NCBI RefSeq assembly: GCF_001636405.1
Contig: NZ_KV440950.1
Coordinates: forward strand, 3,700,778-3,764,777
Direction of reading: 5' to 3'
Length of the DNA: 64,000 bases
Source of the DNA: Peribacillus frigoritolerans
GTDB lineage: Bacteria > Bacillota > Bacilli > Bacillales > DSM-1321
Every line of letters begins with the position of its first letter. Within the stretch, counting starts at the first letter, position 1. The position numbers were made by a program, and so were the translations under genes. The notes beneath the pieces are model-generated. The model ran no database searches and was not told where the DNA came from. It worked only from the letters and a program-made list of their open reading frames with translations. Below are positions 39,479 to 48,380 of the stretch, in pieces.

Positions 39479-39526
39479 TTCTCGTCTAAGAAAAAATATA
39501 CTCTATGCTGTAAAATTAGACTAAGA

Positions 39527-39845
39527 TGCTGCAGAAGGAGACGACCCGCTCTTTACGACCAATACCGGCCGTGCCAACTCTACCTCTTATTTGTCTCAAT
39601 ACATCACAAAAGCCATTAAAGAGAGTGGATTTCTTTTTTTGAAGTTTCGTTCCTCTTCCATTGGTCCTCATACATTCAGGCATGCTTTCGCCATCATTTC
39701 TCACTTAAATGGAGTTGATGTCTATCAGATTTTGAAGAGTCTGGGCCACGAGCAGCTATCCACTACAGAAATTTATTTGGAAAAGGGTTTCGAAAAAGAA
39801 CGCCATGCGATTCATTTGTGGAAAATAGATGTGTTTGGGGAGTAA
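39527..39845 (+). pseudogene. C-terminal fragment of a tyrosine recombinase/integrase
   Basis: The plus-strand frame DPLFTTNTGRANSTSYLSQY, then IGPHTFRHAFAIIS (HxxR box), ILKSLGHEQLSTTEIYLEK (GH...Y box) and a stop at 39845. It contains the His, Arg, His and nucleophile Tyr but lacks the first catalytic Arg and the core-binding domain, so it is a stub. It is a different subfamily from the XerS-like stubs at 20.5 and 30.7 kb. Confidence 0.75.
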
Positions 39846-40431
39846 TAAATAGAAGTAAGTCGTCCTATTCAAAGTTTTTGCTGAATTTTCGGACTCTAAT
39901 TGACTTAAAAGACCCATTTCTAAAATGGTTTAAAGATTGAAGATATGAAAAAAGGTCGAGATTTAATAAAAGATATTTCCACACCTACATCTAATTCATG
40001 TATGTTTACTTACCTCCCTCTTTTTTAGAATACCTTAGATAGGCATGACGAAGGAATGATAGGGCATGGGAGGGAAAGCCTCCAGGGCGGCGTGGAGAAT
40101 GCGTGCAGTATATGTAATAGTATGGGATTTTTAACAGATCCCCTATTTCATTCTGCCCTCATCTTATCAAAACGGTACTATCTCTTTCGTAAATCTAAAG
40201 TATCTTTGAGCCCCTCAATCCCAGATTCTTTTGTAGCTGTAGCTTTTTAAATTTATAATATTCCATTAGGAGCCGGACTTTTTATTGAAAAAAACTAGGG
40301 AAATAAGTTGAAAATATCTTGAGATTATTCACTTGTCGCTGCTGAGCTTGGCTCCAGAATTGCTCATGAATACCATCATTTCCTGTTAACCCTCCACTTA
40401 TAACAGGCTACTATATGAAGTAAAAGATTAG
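39846..40431. other. Intergenic region, no gene seen
   Basis: No coding frame with a plausible start and recognisable protein was found. A 64-codon plus-strand frame from 40056 has no family resemblance and is not called. Confidence 0.3.
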
Positions 40432-40461
40432 AGGATACAGTATGTACTGTATCCCCTTTTT
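40432..40461. terminator. Terminator hairpin
   Basis: Stem GGATACAGTA / TACTGTATCC followed by CCTTTTTAA, about 140 nt past the TIM-barrel gene stop on the minus strand. Confidence 0.7.
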
Positions 40462-40480
40462 AATTCCCTTATTAAATTAA

Positions 40481-40507
40481 CCTGCCCCTTTAGTCCCATA
40501 AGAAAGT
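40481..40507. repeat. Partial modular repeat (AACTAACGGG family)
   Basis: CCTGCCCCTTTAGTCCCATA followed by AGAA matches the end module of the repeats at 59624, 60814 and 61706. Only this portion is present. Confidence 0.5.
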
Positions 40508-40598
40508 GTTGCGTATCAACCCTATTGTTAAACTCAAGCACTCTTCTGCAAAATAAATAGGGAGATTATTCCCGAAAGAACCCCTCCCTGTTTTTTAT

Positions 40599-41549
40599 TT
40601 AGCGGCAGTATTTATCCCTTAAAGCAAGTGCATATCTAACCGATTGCTCTGCACCTTTTTCTTGATCCTCAATCATTTGTTCTAGAAGTTCTGCTGGCGG
40701 ATAATAGTAATCCAATGGTTTAATTACATTTAAATCATAAGGAGATTGTTCCACCTTAAATGCTCCTTCGCCTACTGCAAAGACTCCGCCTGTACCAGGC
40801 TCTCTCTTAAAATGGATGGCATATGGGAAGCACATTTCAACGTTGATTCTAGTCAACATTGAATTCTCAATCAATATTTTAAAAGATTCTTCCAAATCGA
40901 TATTCCCAGTCCCAGCAGGTACGCCACATACCCTGTAATCTTCGCCATCATGGACGATAATATGATCCTTAAAATGCGTTGTAAAGGCATATGGTGCTAA
41001 TTTTCTTACAGCTTCAACCGGGTCCTCCCATGCCATCATTGCATTCCCGAAATCACAATGAGCACCAACCCAAGGGCTGTTGATTTCCTTAATGATTTGA
41101 ATCACTTCATCCGTTAACTCTTCCTCGTGATTTTCAACAGCAAGCTTGATTCTATATTTCTTTAATAATGGTACAATTTGTTTAATGTCTTCAGGAGCTC
41201 TTCTCAATCTGTCTTGATCATATTCTCCCATGCAGGTATACGTACGAATGACATCCGCTCCAATTCTATGCGCGGCCACAATGACCTCAGTTAGATGTTT
41301 CGGATCGGTTCCATTTGTATCGATTTCAGCGAAAAATCCATACTTTTGAATTTCTTTTTTCACCTTGTCTAAGTATTCTGGTTCAAATGATTCTAACGTA
41401 CCACTTCCTGGTAACTCTGGCCATGGAACAATATTGATCATGACTCCATCTAATCCCAATTCGGCTGTTTTTCTGATAAAACCGAAAATATCCATTCGAC
41501 CTGTAATAAACTGCAAGTGAAAGCTTTCTGTCTCTAATCCAATTTTCAT
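40599..41549 (-). CDS. Sugar phosphate isomerase/epimerase family (TIM barrel) protein
   Basis: A 316-aa xylose-isomerase-like TIM barrel (AP endonuclease 2 superfamily). Likely metal ligands are in LAVENHEEE (Glu), VGAHCDFGNAM (Asp) and TTHFKDHI (His). The substrate is unknown; the family covers keto-sugar epimerases, inosose dehydratases and related enzymes. ATG 41549 follows AAGGGAG. It is 42 nt downstream of an MFS carrier on the same strand, suggesting import and isomerisation of one compound. Confidence 0.88.
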   Translation of the reverse strand: MKIGLETESFHLQFITGRMDIFGFIRKTAELGLDGVMINIVPWPELPGSGTLESFEPEYLDKVKKEIQKYGFFAEIDTNGTDPKHLTEVIVAAHRIGADVIRTYTCMGEYDQDRLRRAPEDIKQIVPLLKKYRIKLAVENHEEELTDEVIQIIKEINSPWVGAHCDFGNAMMAWEDPVEAVRKLAPYAFTTHFKDHIIVHDGEDYRVCGVPAGTGNIDLEESFKILIENSMLTRINVEMCFPYAIHFKREPGTGGVFAVGEGAFKVEQSPYDLNVIKPLDYYYPPAELLEQMIEDQEKGAEQSVRYALALRDKYCR

Positions 41550-41590
41550 GTCTTACACTCCCTTATGTCAATTTATCTTTTGATATAAAA

Positions 41591-42895
41591 TTAAGCATTG
41601 ATTTGGTTGCCCTCCAGATTTTGTTGGAGTTCTTTTTTCTTGTTAACGATTTTTACTAAATAGCTACTAATAAGCAAACCGATAACTGCAAATGCAATCA
41701 TGGTCAAAAAGACATGTCGATATCCTTCCAGTCCTGGTGATCGATCTAACATGCTTCCATATAGAGTAAAGGCAAACATGGAAGGAGCATATCCTACTAA
41801 GCAGGCAATAGAAACTGCGGCACCACTTATTTCTCTTGGGATTCCTACTTCTTCAATAGGAGCAAAGAATACCGCTCTTTGCGAAAAGATGATGGCACCG
41901 TAAGCGAGTGTAAAGGTTACACCAACATAAACATTCAGATGTTGATGGGGCAACAGAATAAAGATAATCATTCCAATGATAGATGCTGCAAAAGCCACCC
42001 GCAAATATTTTGATGGAGATTTAAACTTTTTGTCAGCCAGGAATCCCCCTATAGGTCCGCCTAACATTTTTAAACCGTATGCGTTAATGATCCCATATAC
42101 CCCTATTAAAGCAACAGGTACTCCATAGATGTCTTTTAAGAATGGAACAAAGTACGTCAAACCAATATAAACGGAATATACTGAAAATATAGTGAATGCA
42201 ACTACCCATATTTCTGGCATTTTTATCGCTTTTAATGCACCTTTTAATGCTACCTTATTTTTGTTAACTTTTTCGCCTTGCTCATCTACCTCTTTAATTT
42301 CATCCTCTTCAAGGAGGAAATACAAAATAATAGCAATCACAATCATGGTGATCGAAAAGAAGAGGATGGCACCTCTGAAACCTGCCGCCCCTTCTCCTAA
42401 CCATTTAAAGATTCCAAGGGCAGCAAACGCTATAACAGTATCTACGATTCCTCTTCCTGCTTCTAGGTAACCAAACATTCTCCCCTGTTCATTTGAATCC
42501 CCTAGTAATCTTACAGATTTGATCAAGACGGGCCAAAAAGCAATTTCTGCAAATAAAGCGAAAAGTCCCCAAATGACTAATATTTCGTAATAACTTGGAA
42601 ATGTTGTCAAGTAAAATCCCGTTCCTCCAATCCCAATTAATGCAACCGGCATCAACTTTTTCTTGGAAAATCGATCTGCTACATACATAGATATGAGGTA
42701 ACCAAAGGTCTGGATAAAAGCGTAAACAGACAGGGTAAAACCAATTTGTGTGTGTGTCAAATGGAAATAATCCATCATAGGGATATAAAAAGCATCTTTT
42801 AACCAAGGGAGTTTAAAAACCGTTCCTCCACCCAGAATTAATACGGCAAGCGTAAACCATTTTTTTTTGTTGTTATTTTGATTAGTCAATAGCAT
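41591..42895 (-). CDS. MFS transporter
   Basis: A 434-aa, 12-helix major facilitator with the cytoplasmic motif DRFSKKKLMPV after helix 2 and ADKKFKSPSKYL in the second half. The frame is open to 42937, but the upstream part runs into a MITE-like repeat. ATG 42895 sits only 3 nt behind AGGAGG, and TTG 42889 (spacing 9) may be the true start. The substrate is unknown; the TIM-barrel partner suggests a sugar or polyol acid. Confidence 0.87.
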   Translation of the reverse strand: MLLTNQNNNKKKWFTLAVLILGGGTVFKLPWLKDAFYIPMMDYFHLTHTQIGFTLSVYAFIQTFGYLISMYVADRFSKKKLMPVALIGIGGTGFYLTTFPSYYEILVIWGLFALFAEIAFWPVLIKSVRLLGDSNEQGRMFGYLEAGRGIVDTVIAFAALGIFKWLGEGAAGFRGAILFFSITMIVIAIILYFLLEEDEIKEVDEQGEKVNKNKVALKGALKAIKMPEIWVVAFTIFSVYSVYIGLTYFVPFLKDIYGVPVALIGVYGIINAYGLKMLGGPIGGFLADKKFKSPSKYLRVAFAASIIGMIIFILLPHQHLNVYVGVTFTLAYGAIIFSQRAVFFAPIEEVGIPREISGAAVSIACLVGYAPSMFAFTLYGSMLDRSPGLEGYRHVFLTMIAFAVIGLLISSYLVKIVNKKKELQQNLEGNQINA

Positions 42896-42936
42896 ATCCC
42901 TCCTAAATATAGATGCTTTAAGAGGTACAGACAACA

Positions 42937-43184
42937 TTTCGGAAAAAATGTACGTTAAGGCTACAAACCTTGATATAAAAGTGAAGCAACCTAACGTTCG
43001 TTTTTGATGCTGGATCTAGCAAAGCTACTTTTTATTTGAAAATAGCTGGTTTTCATACCCAAAACTCAATACCAAAAACAAAGTTTCAATAATTTGGACT
43101 GATACCGTTTTTGGGAAGGGCTTAACGTACATAAAAATAGCAAAATCATTGCTGAAATTCGCTTAGCGTACAAAATTTCCGAAA
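42937..43184. mobile_element. MITE-like element with 23-bp terminal inverted repeats
   Basis: The left end TTTCGGAAAAAATGTACGTTAAG and the reverse complement of the right end TTTCGGAAATTTTGTACGCTAAG match at 18 of 23 positions (written here as separate ends). A further internal CTTAACGTACAT lies near 43122. The 248-bp element has no coding capacity, as expected of a MITE, and lies in the promoter region of the MFS gene. Confidence 0.6.
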
Positions 43185-43304
43185 TCTTGGCGAGACCCCT
43201 TTAAGTAGAAAAATAGAATGAAAAGGCTTACACAAATGGTTAAATTAAACGGTTTTTCACCCCCTTGCGCGATGATATTTTAATAGGATTATTTAAATGT
43301 ACTA

Positions 43305-43688
43305 CTAATTATTTGGTACACATGCAATGACTTCGATTTCCACTAAAGCCTCTTTTGGTAAGCGAGCAACCTCTACTGCACTTCTAGCCGGATAATTTTC
43401 AGTAAAGTACGATTTATATACTTCATTCATTTTCGTAAACGTATTTATATCTTTTAAAAATACAGTTGTTTTTAAGATATGTTGTAAATCGCTTCCAGCA
43501 GCTTCTAGAATGGCTTTTACATTTTCTAATGATTGCTTCGTTTGTTCTGCAACGGATTCCGGCATTTCATTTGTACTTGGGTTAATCGGAAGTTGTCCAG
43601 AAACAAAAAGAAAGTCTCCCATTTTTACGGCTTGAGAATAAGGTCCAATGGCACCTGGTGCATTGTTCGTTGAAATAGCGTTTTTCAT
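43305..43688 (-). CDS. RidA-family enamine/imine deaminase
   Basis: A 127-aa RidA/YjgF protein covering the full family length. It has the N-terminal [23 protein letters not shown], read from about residue 12, and the C-terminal [20 protein letters not shown] with the conserved Arg that binds the substrate carboxylate. It hydrolyses reactive enamines released by PLP enzymes. ATG 43688 follows CAGGAGG. Divergent from a YheO-type regulator, which probably controls it; this pairing is common in amino-acid catabolism. Confidence 0.93.
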   Translation of the reverse strand: MKNAISTNNAPGAIGPYSQAVKMGDFLFVSGQLPINPSTNEMPESVAEQTKQSLENVKAILEAAGSDLQHILKTTVFLKDINTFTKMNEVYKSYFTENYPARSAVEVARLPKEALVEIEVIACVPNN

Positions 43689-43841
43689 CGTAATTGCCTC
43701 CTGTAATAAAAAATTATTATGATGATTTTATTTTATTATAATGTATAATTATTATTACAACAACTAAATTTTTAGTAAAGTTGAAATTTTAAAAATATTT
43801 GTTAAAATAAAATTAACAAATGGAAATTGAAGGTGCGATGA

Positions 43842-44522
43842 GTGATGGTAGTGACAAATGTCGAAAAGCTGAAACAGTATATTCCCATGGTGCACTTTAT
43901 TGCTGACATAATGGGGGAAAATTGTGAGGTTGTTTTACACGATGTAACAAACCCTGATCATTCCATTATTGAAATAGTGAATGGACATGTTAGTGAAAGA
44001 AAGATTAATAGTCCCATTACGGATCTTGCTTTGAAAATATTAAAAGATGAAAGTTATAAAGATCGAGATTATATCTGCAATTATAAAAGTAGATCAAAAA
44101 AGAATAAGACGCTCCGTTCTTCGAGCTATTTTATTAAAGATGAAACGAACAAAATCATTGGCATGATTTGTGTTAACATGGATATTTCCGATGTTATAAA
44201 CGCTCGCAACATTTTGGATCAATTCATCATGATTGACAAACCCAAAAATGATCCTGTCGAGTCATCAAAGCCTACCTTTGATACACATCTTTTTGAGAAT
44301 TTTGAAGAAAATATTGAGGAACTTCTTTTATCTCTTATTAAAGGGGTTTTAGCAGAGTATGACATTCCACCTGAACGGATGTCACCGCAAGAAAAAATTG
44401 AAGTGGTCAAAATACTGAATGAAAAGGGAGCTTTTTTACTTAAAGGCGGCGTAAGCGAGGTAGCCAAATATTTAGACGTATCCGAAGCCACTATTTATAG
44501 ATATTTAAATAAAATCAAATAA
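43842..44522 (+). CDS. YheO-like PAS/HTH transcriptional regulator
   Basis: A 226-aa YheO/DauR-type regulator. The N-terminal PAS-like domain (GENCEVVLHDVTNPDHSII, about 24-42) is followed by a linker and a C-terminal helix-turn-helix (GGVSEVAKYLDVSEATIYRY, about 203-222). DauR relatives control D-amino-acid or related catabolism. The start is GTG 43842 or ATG 43845 behind AAGGTG. Divergent from RidA, and the likely regulator of the RidA/MFS/TIM-barrel group. Confidence 0.85.
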   Translation: MMVVTNVEKLKQYIPMVHFIADIMGENCEVVLHDVTNPDHSIIEIVNGHVSERKINSPITDLALKILKDESYKDRDYICNYKSRSKKNKTLRSSSYFIKDETNKIIGMICVNMDISDVINARNILDQFIMIDKPKNDPVESSKPTFDTHLFENFEENIEELLLSLIKGVLAEYDIPPERMSPQEKIEVVKILNEKGAFLLKGGVSEVAKYLDVSEATIYRYLNKIK

Positions 44523-44647
44523 TCTGTCTGGATGTTTAGGGAAAACCTAAAAGATTCGGAGGATTCACTATGCGGTATGTTGTGAATTATTTATGATCTA
44601 TCGGTTGAGGTACATTTTCTAAATTACCCCCCTCCCATATTCATACT

Positions 44648-44695
44648 TCCTATATTGCGGGTAGTGACAGCTTCGCTGGTAGTACCCGCAATATG
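44648..44695. repeat. Strong non-coding hairpin
   Basis: CCTATATTGCGGGTA and TACCCGCAATATGG pair into a 14-bp stem around the loop GTGACAGCTTCGCTGG. There is no T-run, so a simple terminator is unlikely. It lies about 90 nt from the truncated end of the first IS110-family element. Confidence 0.5.
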
Positions 44696-44783
44696 GAAAT
44701 GTCAAGATTACAATAAGTTATTTAATTTTATTACTTCAAACATACATACCCCCGTCCTTATTTAGATGGGAGTAAATGAGTTG

Positions 44784-45949
44784 TTAAATTATTTTATAAT
44801 GAAGAAGTTTATTCATACAGGCAACAATCGCCACTTTGGCTAGCTTTCCTTCCGATTTTTTCTTATCAAAGAAAGCTTTAAGCTTTTTGTTCCTTGAACT
44901 CCTTATGCCGCATAGTACGGCAAGATACAGAGAATGACGTAGTCTGCTCGAACCTCTTTTCGTAATACGATTAATGGTTGCCGTAAACTTACCTGATGAG
45001 TGAACACTTGGATCTACTCCAGCGAAGGCAACTAGTTTTTTCGGGTGATTAAACCGATCGATTTCACCAATTTCAGAGATAATCGTGGCTGCGATTTTCT
45101 CTCCGATACCGGGAATCGATTGGATAATCTTATATTCTTCCAGTTCATTTGCCAGGGCCACTATACGATCTTCCAAATCAGAGAGGTGTCCCTGGTAATG
45201 AAAAAGCAACTCAATATACATACGAAGATTGATTACGTGACTTTGATACACGTTTATTTGAAATGGATTTCGAGACGCGGAGTCCATTTTTTTTTTGCTT
45301 TTTCCCATGCCCATTGACCCGATCGGCTAGGACAGAACTCTATAACACTCTCTGCTAGTTTACTTTCCCCGGCTGTTAATACCGCCTCTGAAGTGGGATA
45401 TTCCTTTAATATCAATAAAGAAACCCTTGAATATAGATCACCAAAAACCTTCCGGTATTCAGGAAACACTTGATCTAAAATGGTGTGAAACTGAAGTTTA
45501 GCTTCCACATACATATTCGTTACGATTTCCTGTTGTCTGGACAAATTCCGAAGGTCTAATAGCTGAATTCCTCTAATTTTATGAGGTTTTAAATCCTCTT
45601 TGTAATACAGCACACACAACTGGGTACGCATCGATAGCATCCGTTTTCACCTTCCGTAGCTGGACTTCTTTGCCTGATAAGAAATAATCGGATTTAGTAA
45701 GATATATGGAATCCCTTGTTCCTCCAGGTATTGAATAACAGGAGAATGGTAATGCCCTGTAGATTCTAAAATGGCCATAGGCATTTGCCCTGTCACCTCT
45801 TCAATTTCTTTTAGAAATTCTAAAAAGTGATCTAACTCCTCTTTGATATGCTTCATTGAAAAGCTCTTCCCATACGGTTTAGATTGATCTAAAAATGCCT
45901 GAACTTGGCTCTCTCCTTTTGCCACATCCAGACCAACAACTGGATTCAT
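44784..45949 (-). pseudogene. IS110-family transposase, copy 1 (broken)
   Basis: The minus-strand product begins MNPVVGLDVAKGESQVQAFL (RuvC-like DEDD domain) and contains the C-terminal transposase_20 region IIQSIPGIGEKIAATIISE and VDPSVHSSGKFTA with the catalytic Ser. Compared with copy 2 (62255-63433) it has a 1-nt deletion near 45655, a 1-nt insertion near 45630 and a 1-nt loss in the A-run near 45292. Its last residues (KLLHYKII) differ because the element is truncated near 44805. Non-functional. Confidence 0.88.
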
Positions 45950-46212
45950 TGTTTTTTCCTCCTCTACTTACTAACCAGTACCCCTAGGCCTCCATGTAGT
46001 GTCATAGCTTCGCTTGTTATTCGAGATCTGCGTCCCAACCAGCCTCAAACATGTTTCTACAAGTAGGGGGCGGACAGTTTAGTTCACGGGATCAAGTTCC
46101 ACGCACCCGTATCCTACCCTGGCTACTGATATAATAGATTCTATTAAAAAAAGGTCAACCAATAAAAACTGGCTAACCTTATATTACGAACGCACCCGTT
46201 AGTTTAAGTACA
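45950..46212 (-). ncRNA. Non-coding leader of IS110 copy 1; candidate bridge-RNA locus
   Basis: The 260 nt upstream of the transposase are almost identical to 63434-63692 of copy 2 although they encode no protein. IS110-family elements of the IS110 group encode a bridge RNA between the element's left end and the transposase. The segment includes stem-forming motifs (GTCATAGCTTCGCTTGTTAT, GTAGGGGGCGGACAG) and ends at a CGCACCCGTTAG box after a GGTCAACCA ... TGGCTAACC hairpin. Confidence 0.45.
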
Positions 46213-46288
46213 TTTCTTCACAAACTTTTTAGTATTTCAGTTAATACAGGAATGCTCCTGTTACTTGAAGAAGAACATGTATATAAAA

Positions 46289-46558
46289 CTACCACAGTGC
46301 ACTTCCCAACAAAATCATGCCAATAAATCCATATACAACAGTAACTCCCAAACCATACAAAAATAAGTTATCCTTTTTAAATAGTCTGATCATTTCAAAG
46401 AAAGAAATTACAATCCGTATAACCAACAACAGTCCAAATATACTTAATAATGACATTCCAATAGTCATTGGAATCTCTGTCACTAACCTCATACCATCTG
46501 ACTTATCATTTGAGATTATCCCAATCCCCATTCCAATATAAATCCACAAAAATGACCT
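46289..46558 (-). CDS. Small hydrophobic membrane protein, unknown
   Basis: From ATG 46558 it encodes about 89 aa with three hydrophobic segments (MRSFLWIYIGMGIGIIS, MTIGMSLLSIFGLLLVIRI, and LYGLGVTVVYGFIGMILLG). The frame is open to 46654, and an overlapping frame (46558-46803) holds a Lys-rich start (MKRKKKKKKK) that may belong to the same gene via a frameshift. No good ribosome binding site is visible. It resembles small orphan membrane proteins of immunity-gene regions. Confidence 0.45.
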   Translation of the reverse strand, partial: RSFLWIYIGMGIGIISNDKSDGMRLVTEIPMTIGMSLLSIFGLLLVIRIVISFFEMIRLFKKDNLFLYGLGVTVVYGFIGMILLGSALW

Positions 46559-46840
46559 CATATCAATGTAAAGAATAAAATGTAATAACGATGAACAGTA
46601 GGTGCCGAAGAAGAATCCACAGACGTTATCCATTTTATAAAATACTTGATACATAACCTACACGAAATAATAGGATGTAACCACGCAAATATAAAATCTG
46701 TTTCATCGTCCTTAACATAAGAATTCTTTCCAAATGTCATTTTAATTTTATTTGATTCGTTTTTCTTCTTTTTCTTCTTTTTCTTCCTTTTCATTTTCAA
46801 CAACCAATCTAATAGTTATAGTATAATTCGATAGTTGCAA

Positions 46841-46900
46841 AAAGAAAAAGCTGCCTTAGAGACAGCTCCGATCTTCAGATAAAGAACCCGTTTGTTTAAG
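46841..46900. repeat. Modular repeat with terminator hairpin
   Basis: AAAAAGCTGCCTTAGAGACAG, i.e. the hairpin AGCTGCCTTAGAGACAGCT, then CGATCTTCAGATAAAGAACC and CGTTTGTTTAAG. It matches the repeat units at 59624, 60814 and 61706, and lies at the 3' end of the minus-strand cassette 46950-47820, where it can act as terminator. Confidence 0.6.
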
Positions 46901-46949
46901 TGATTTTATTCACAATATTTCAGTGTAAAAATAAAATTCTTATTTATTA

Positions 46950-47156
46950 CTACTTTACAAAAAATGCAATAACCCCTAGGATTATGCACAAAACCCCACC
47001 CGAAAATTGTCCTAATCCTGATGCTTCTCCCATTAGTAATAAATTAAATATATTCTTACTTTTTTGATTTTTTCCGAATAAACCATCGTCAGTTTTCATA
47101 CGATAAATACCCCAAACTATAAAAACTGCCCCAAAAATAAATAATATAATCTGCAT
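46950..47156 (-). CDS. Small two-helix membrane protein, unknown
   Basis: 68 aa with two transmembrane segments (IILFIFGAVFIVWGIYRM and GGVLCIILGVIAFFVK) around a polar loop. ATG 47156 has AACGGAGGAT upstream. It is in one operon with an XRE regulator and a broken membrane-protein gene. I do not recognise the family. Confidence 0.65.
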   Translation of the reverse strand: MQIILFIFGAVFIVWGIYRMKTDDGLFGKNQKSKNIFNLLLMGEASGLGQFSGGVLCIILGVIAFFVK

Positions 47157-47204
47157 TTAAAATCCTCCGTTGTTTGTTTAATATGTGCATCTTTTTAAAA
47201 TGGA

Positions 47205-47408
47205 TTATTTGTCATCCTCATCAAAAATAAAAGTTTCTTCAATTGATAAATTAAAAACTGAAGCTATTTTATACGCAAGTAGCACAGATGGATTATACTG
47301 TTGTTTTTCTAATGAGATGATTGTTCTAGAAGATACACTTACTTTATCAGCTAATTCTTGTTGTGTTATTTCATGTTCTATTCGTAATTCTTTTACTCTA
47401 TTTTTCAT
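47205..47408 (-). CDS. XRE-family transcriptional regulator (YozG/YgzD-like)
   Basis: 67 aa, essentially one Cro/C1-type helix-turn-helix: ITQQELADKVSVSSRTIISL (residues 14-33) then PSVLLAYKIASVFN. Short XRE proteins of this type are commonly paired with multi-helix membrane proteins, as here. ATG 47408 follows AGGGGG. The repeated motif at 47863-47899 upstream of the operon is its probable operator. Confidence 0.88.
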   Translation of the reverse strand: MKNRVKELRIEHEITQQELADKVSVSSRTIISLEKQQYNPSVLLAYKIASVFNLSIEETFIFDEDDK

Positions 47409-47471
47409 AAATCCCCCTAATTAAAGGAAATGATTATAATATTTTCTAGCCCAAAATTCACTAATTATTAA

Positions 47472-47820
47472 TTATACTAAGACAACAAACAATACAGTAT
47501 TTGTTGCGATTACCACAAAATTAGTTAAAAACATAAGAATAAAGATTTCGTATATCAGAATTTGCAAAGAAAAGCGAGCAACTTTTCCATCAATTAAAGC
47601 GTCTCTTTCATCATATTCCTTTGCTAATTCCTTTTCTAGAGATTTATTCTTTCGGGATTTAATATAAGAAATTGTTGAGGAAACCAAGATTATTCCCCCT
47701 AAGAATAATATGAAATACCCAAAATTAAATCCTACTGATTTTATCGAGAGTTATTTGAATGATTCCCAATACAATTATCAAGATTGATACAAAAAAGCGC
47801 TGTATGAATAGATTTTTCAA
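47472..47820 (-). pseudogene. Frameshifted membrane protein gene paired with the XRE regulator
   Basis: TTG 47820 behind AGAGAGGT starts MKNLFIQRFFVSILIIVLGI and runs to SRI then stop. The next frame continues NFGYFILFLGGIILVSST, the charged EKELAKEYDERDALIDGK loop and a final helix. The pattern (two helices, a YDERD loop, two helices) is that of DUF2178-like membrane proteins encoded beside short XRE regulators. One frameshift near 47730 breaks the gene. Confidence 0.6.
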
Positions 47821-47862
47821 ACATACCTCTCTTAACCTAAATTTTCCTGAAGTGAAGTTTGT

Positions 47863-47899
47863 TTCACATGAAGTTATCTTCACATGAAGTTAACTTCAT
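47863..47899. promoter_or_regulatory. Probable XRE operator, repeated
   Basis: Two direct copies of TTCACATGAAGTTA(T/A)CTTCA, the second containing the perfect palindrome ATGAAGTTAACTTCAT. They lie 43 nt upstream of the first gene of the XRE cassette. Confidence 0.55.
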
Positions 47900-48149
47900 A
47901 TTAATCATTCTCAAAGCAAAAGTCAATAAGTAAATGTTGATTATTAAAATCATTTTAGTTTTCATTGTGTTGAACTAACCTCCCTCAATAAACTAAACAA
48001 AATCTCACGATTGCTCAAGAATTCTTCGAATTTCATGGTCATGTCATTAACAGTTATTTATGTAAGATCGGCATCACTCCTCAAGGTTAGTGATTTATCG
48101 AAAAAAGTGTATGCTAAACTAGCCAATTATAGGAAAAAATTGGTTTAAT

Positions 48150-48380
48150 CAATTTTATAACCGCACTTTAGGATATCCACATGTCTCATGGAGGTCAACC
48201 CTCCCATGTCTCACAGAGTCGATGCTCCTACATTCCTTCGTTCAACCTTTCCATGAGGCGGATGTCGGTCATGCTGCCCCACAGGATCTAAGCCCTCACG
48301 TTAGTTGCTTTGCCGACTAATCCGTACTTCACTTTTAAATGAGTATTAATTAAATGACCGTGTAACCTAAATTCGATGAA
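48150..48380 (-). ncRNA. Non-coding end of a second IS110-family element
   Basis: Downstream of the transposase lie repeated and complementary motifs such as CATGTCTCATGGAGG, CTCCCATGTCTCACAG and CATGAGGCGGATGTCGG, with no open frame. IS1111-group relatives encode the bridge RNA at this end. Assignment is tentative. Confidence 0.3.

Noticed and set aside
40056-40250. 64-codon plus-strand frame
   Set aside because: No ribosome binding site and no family resemblance.
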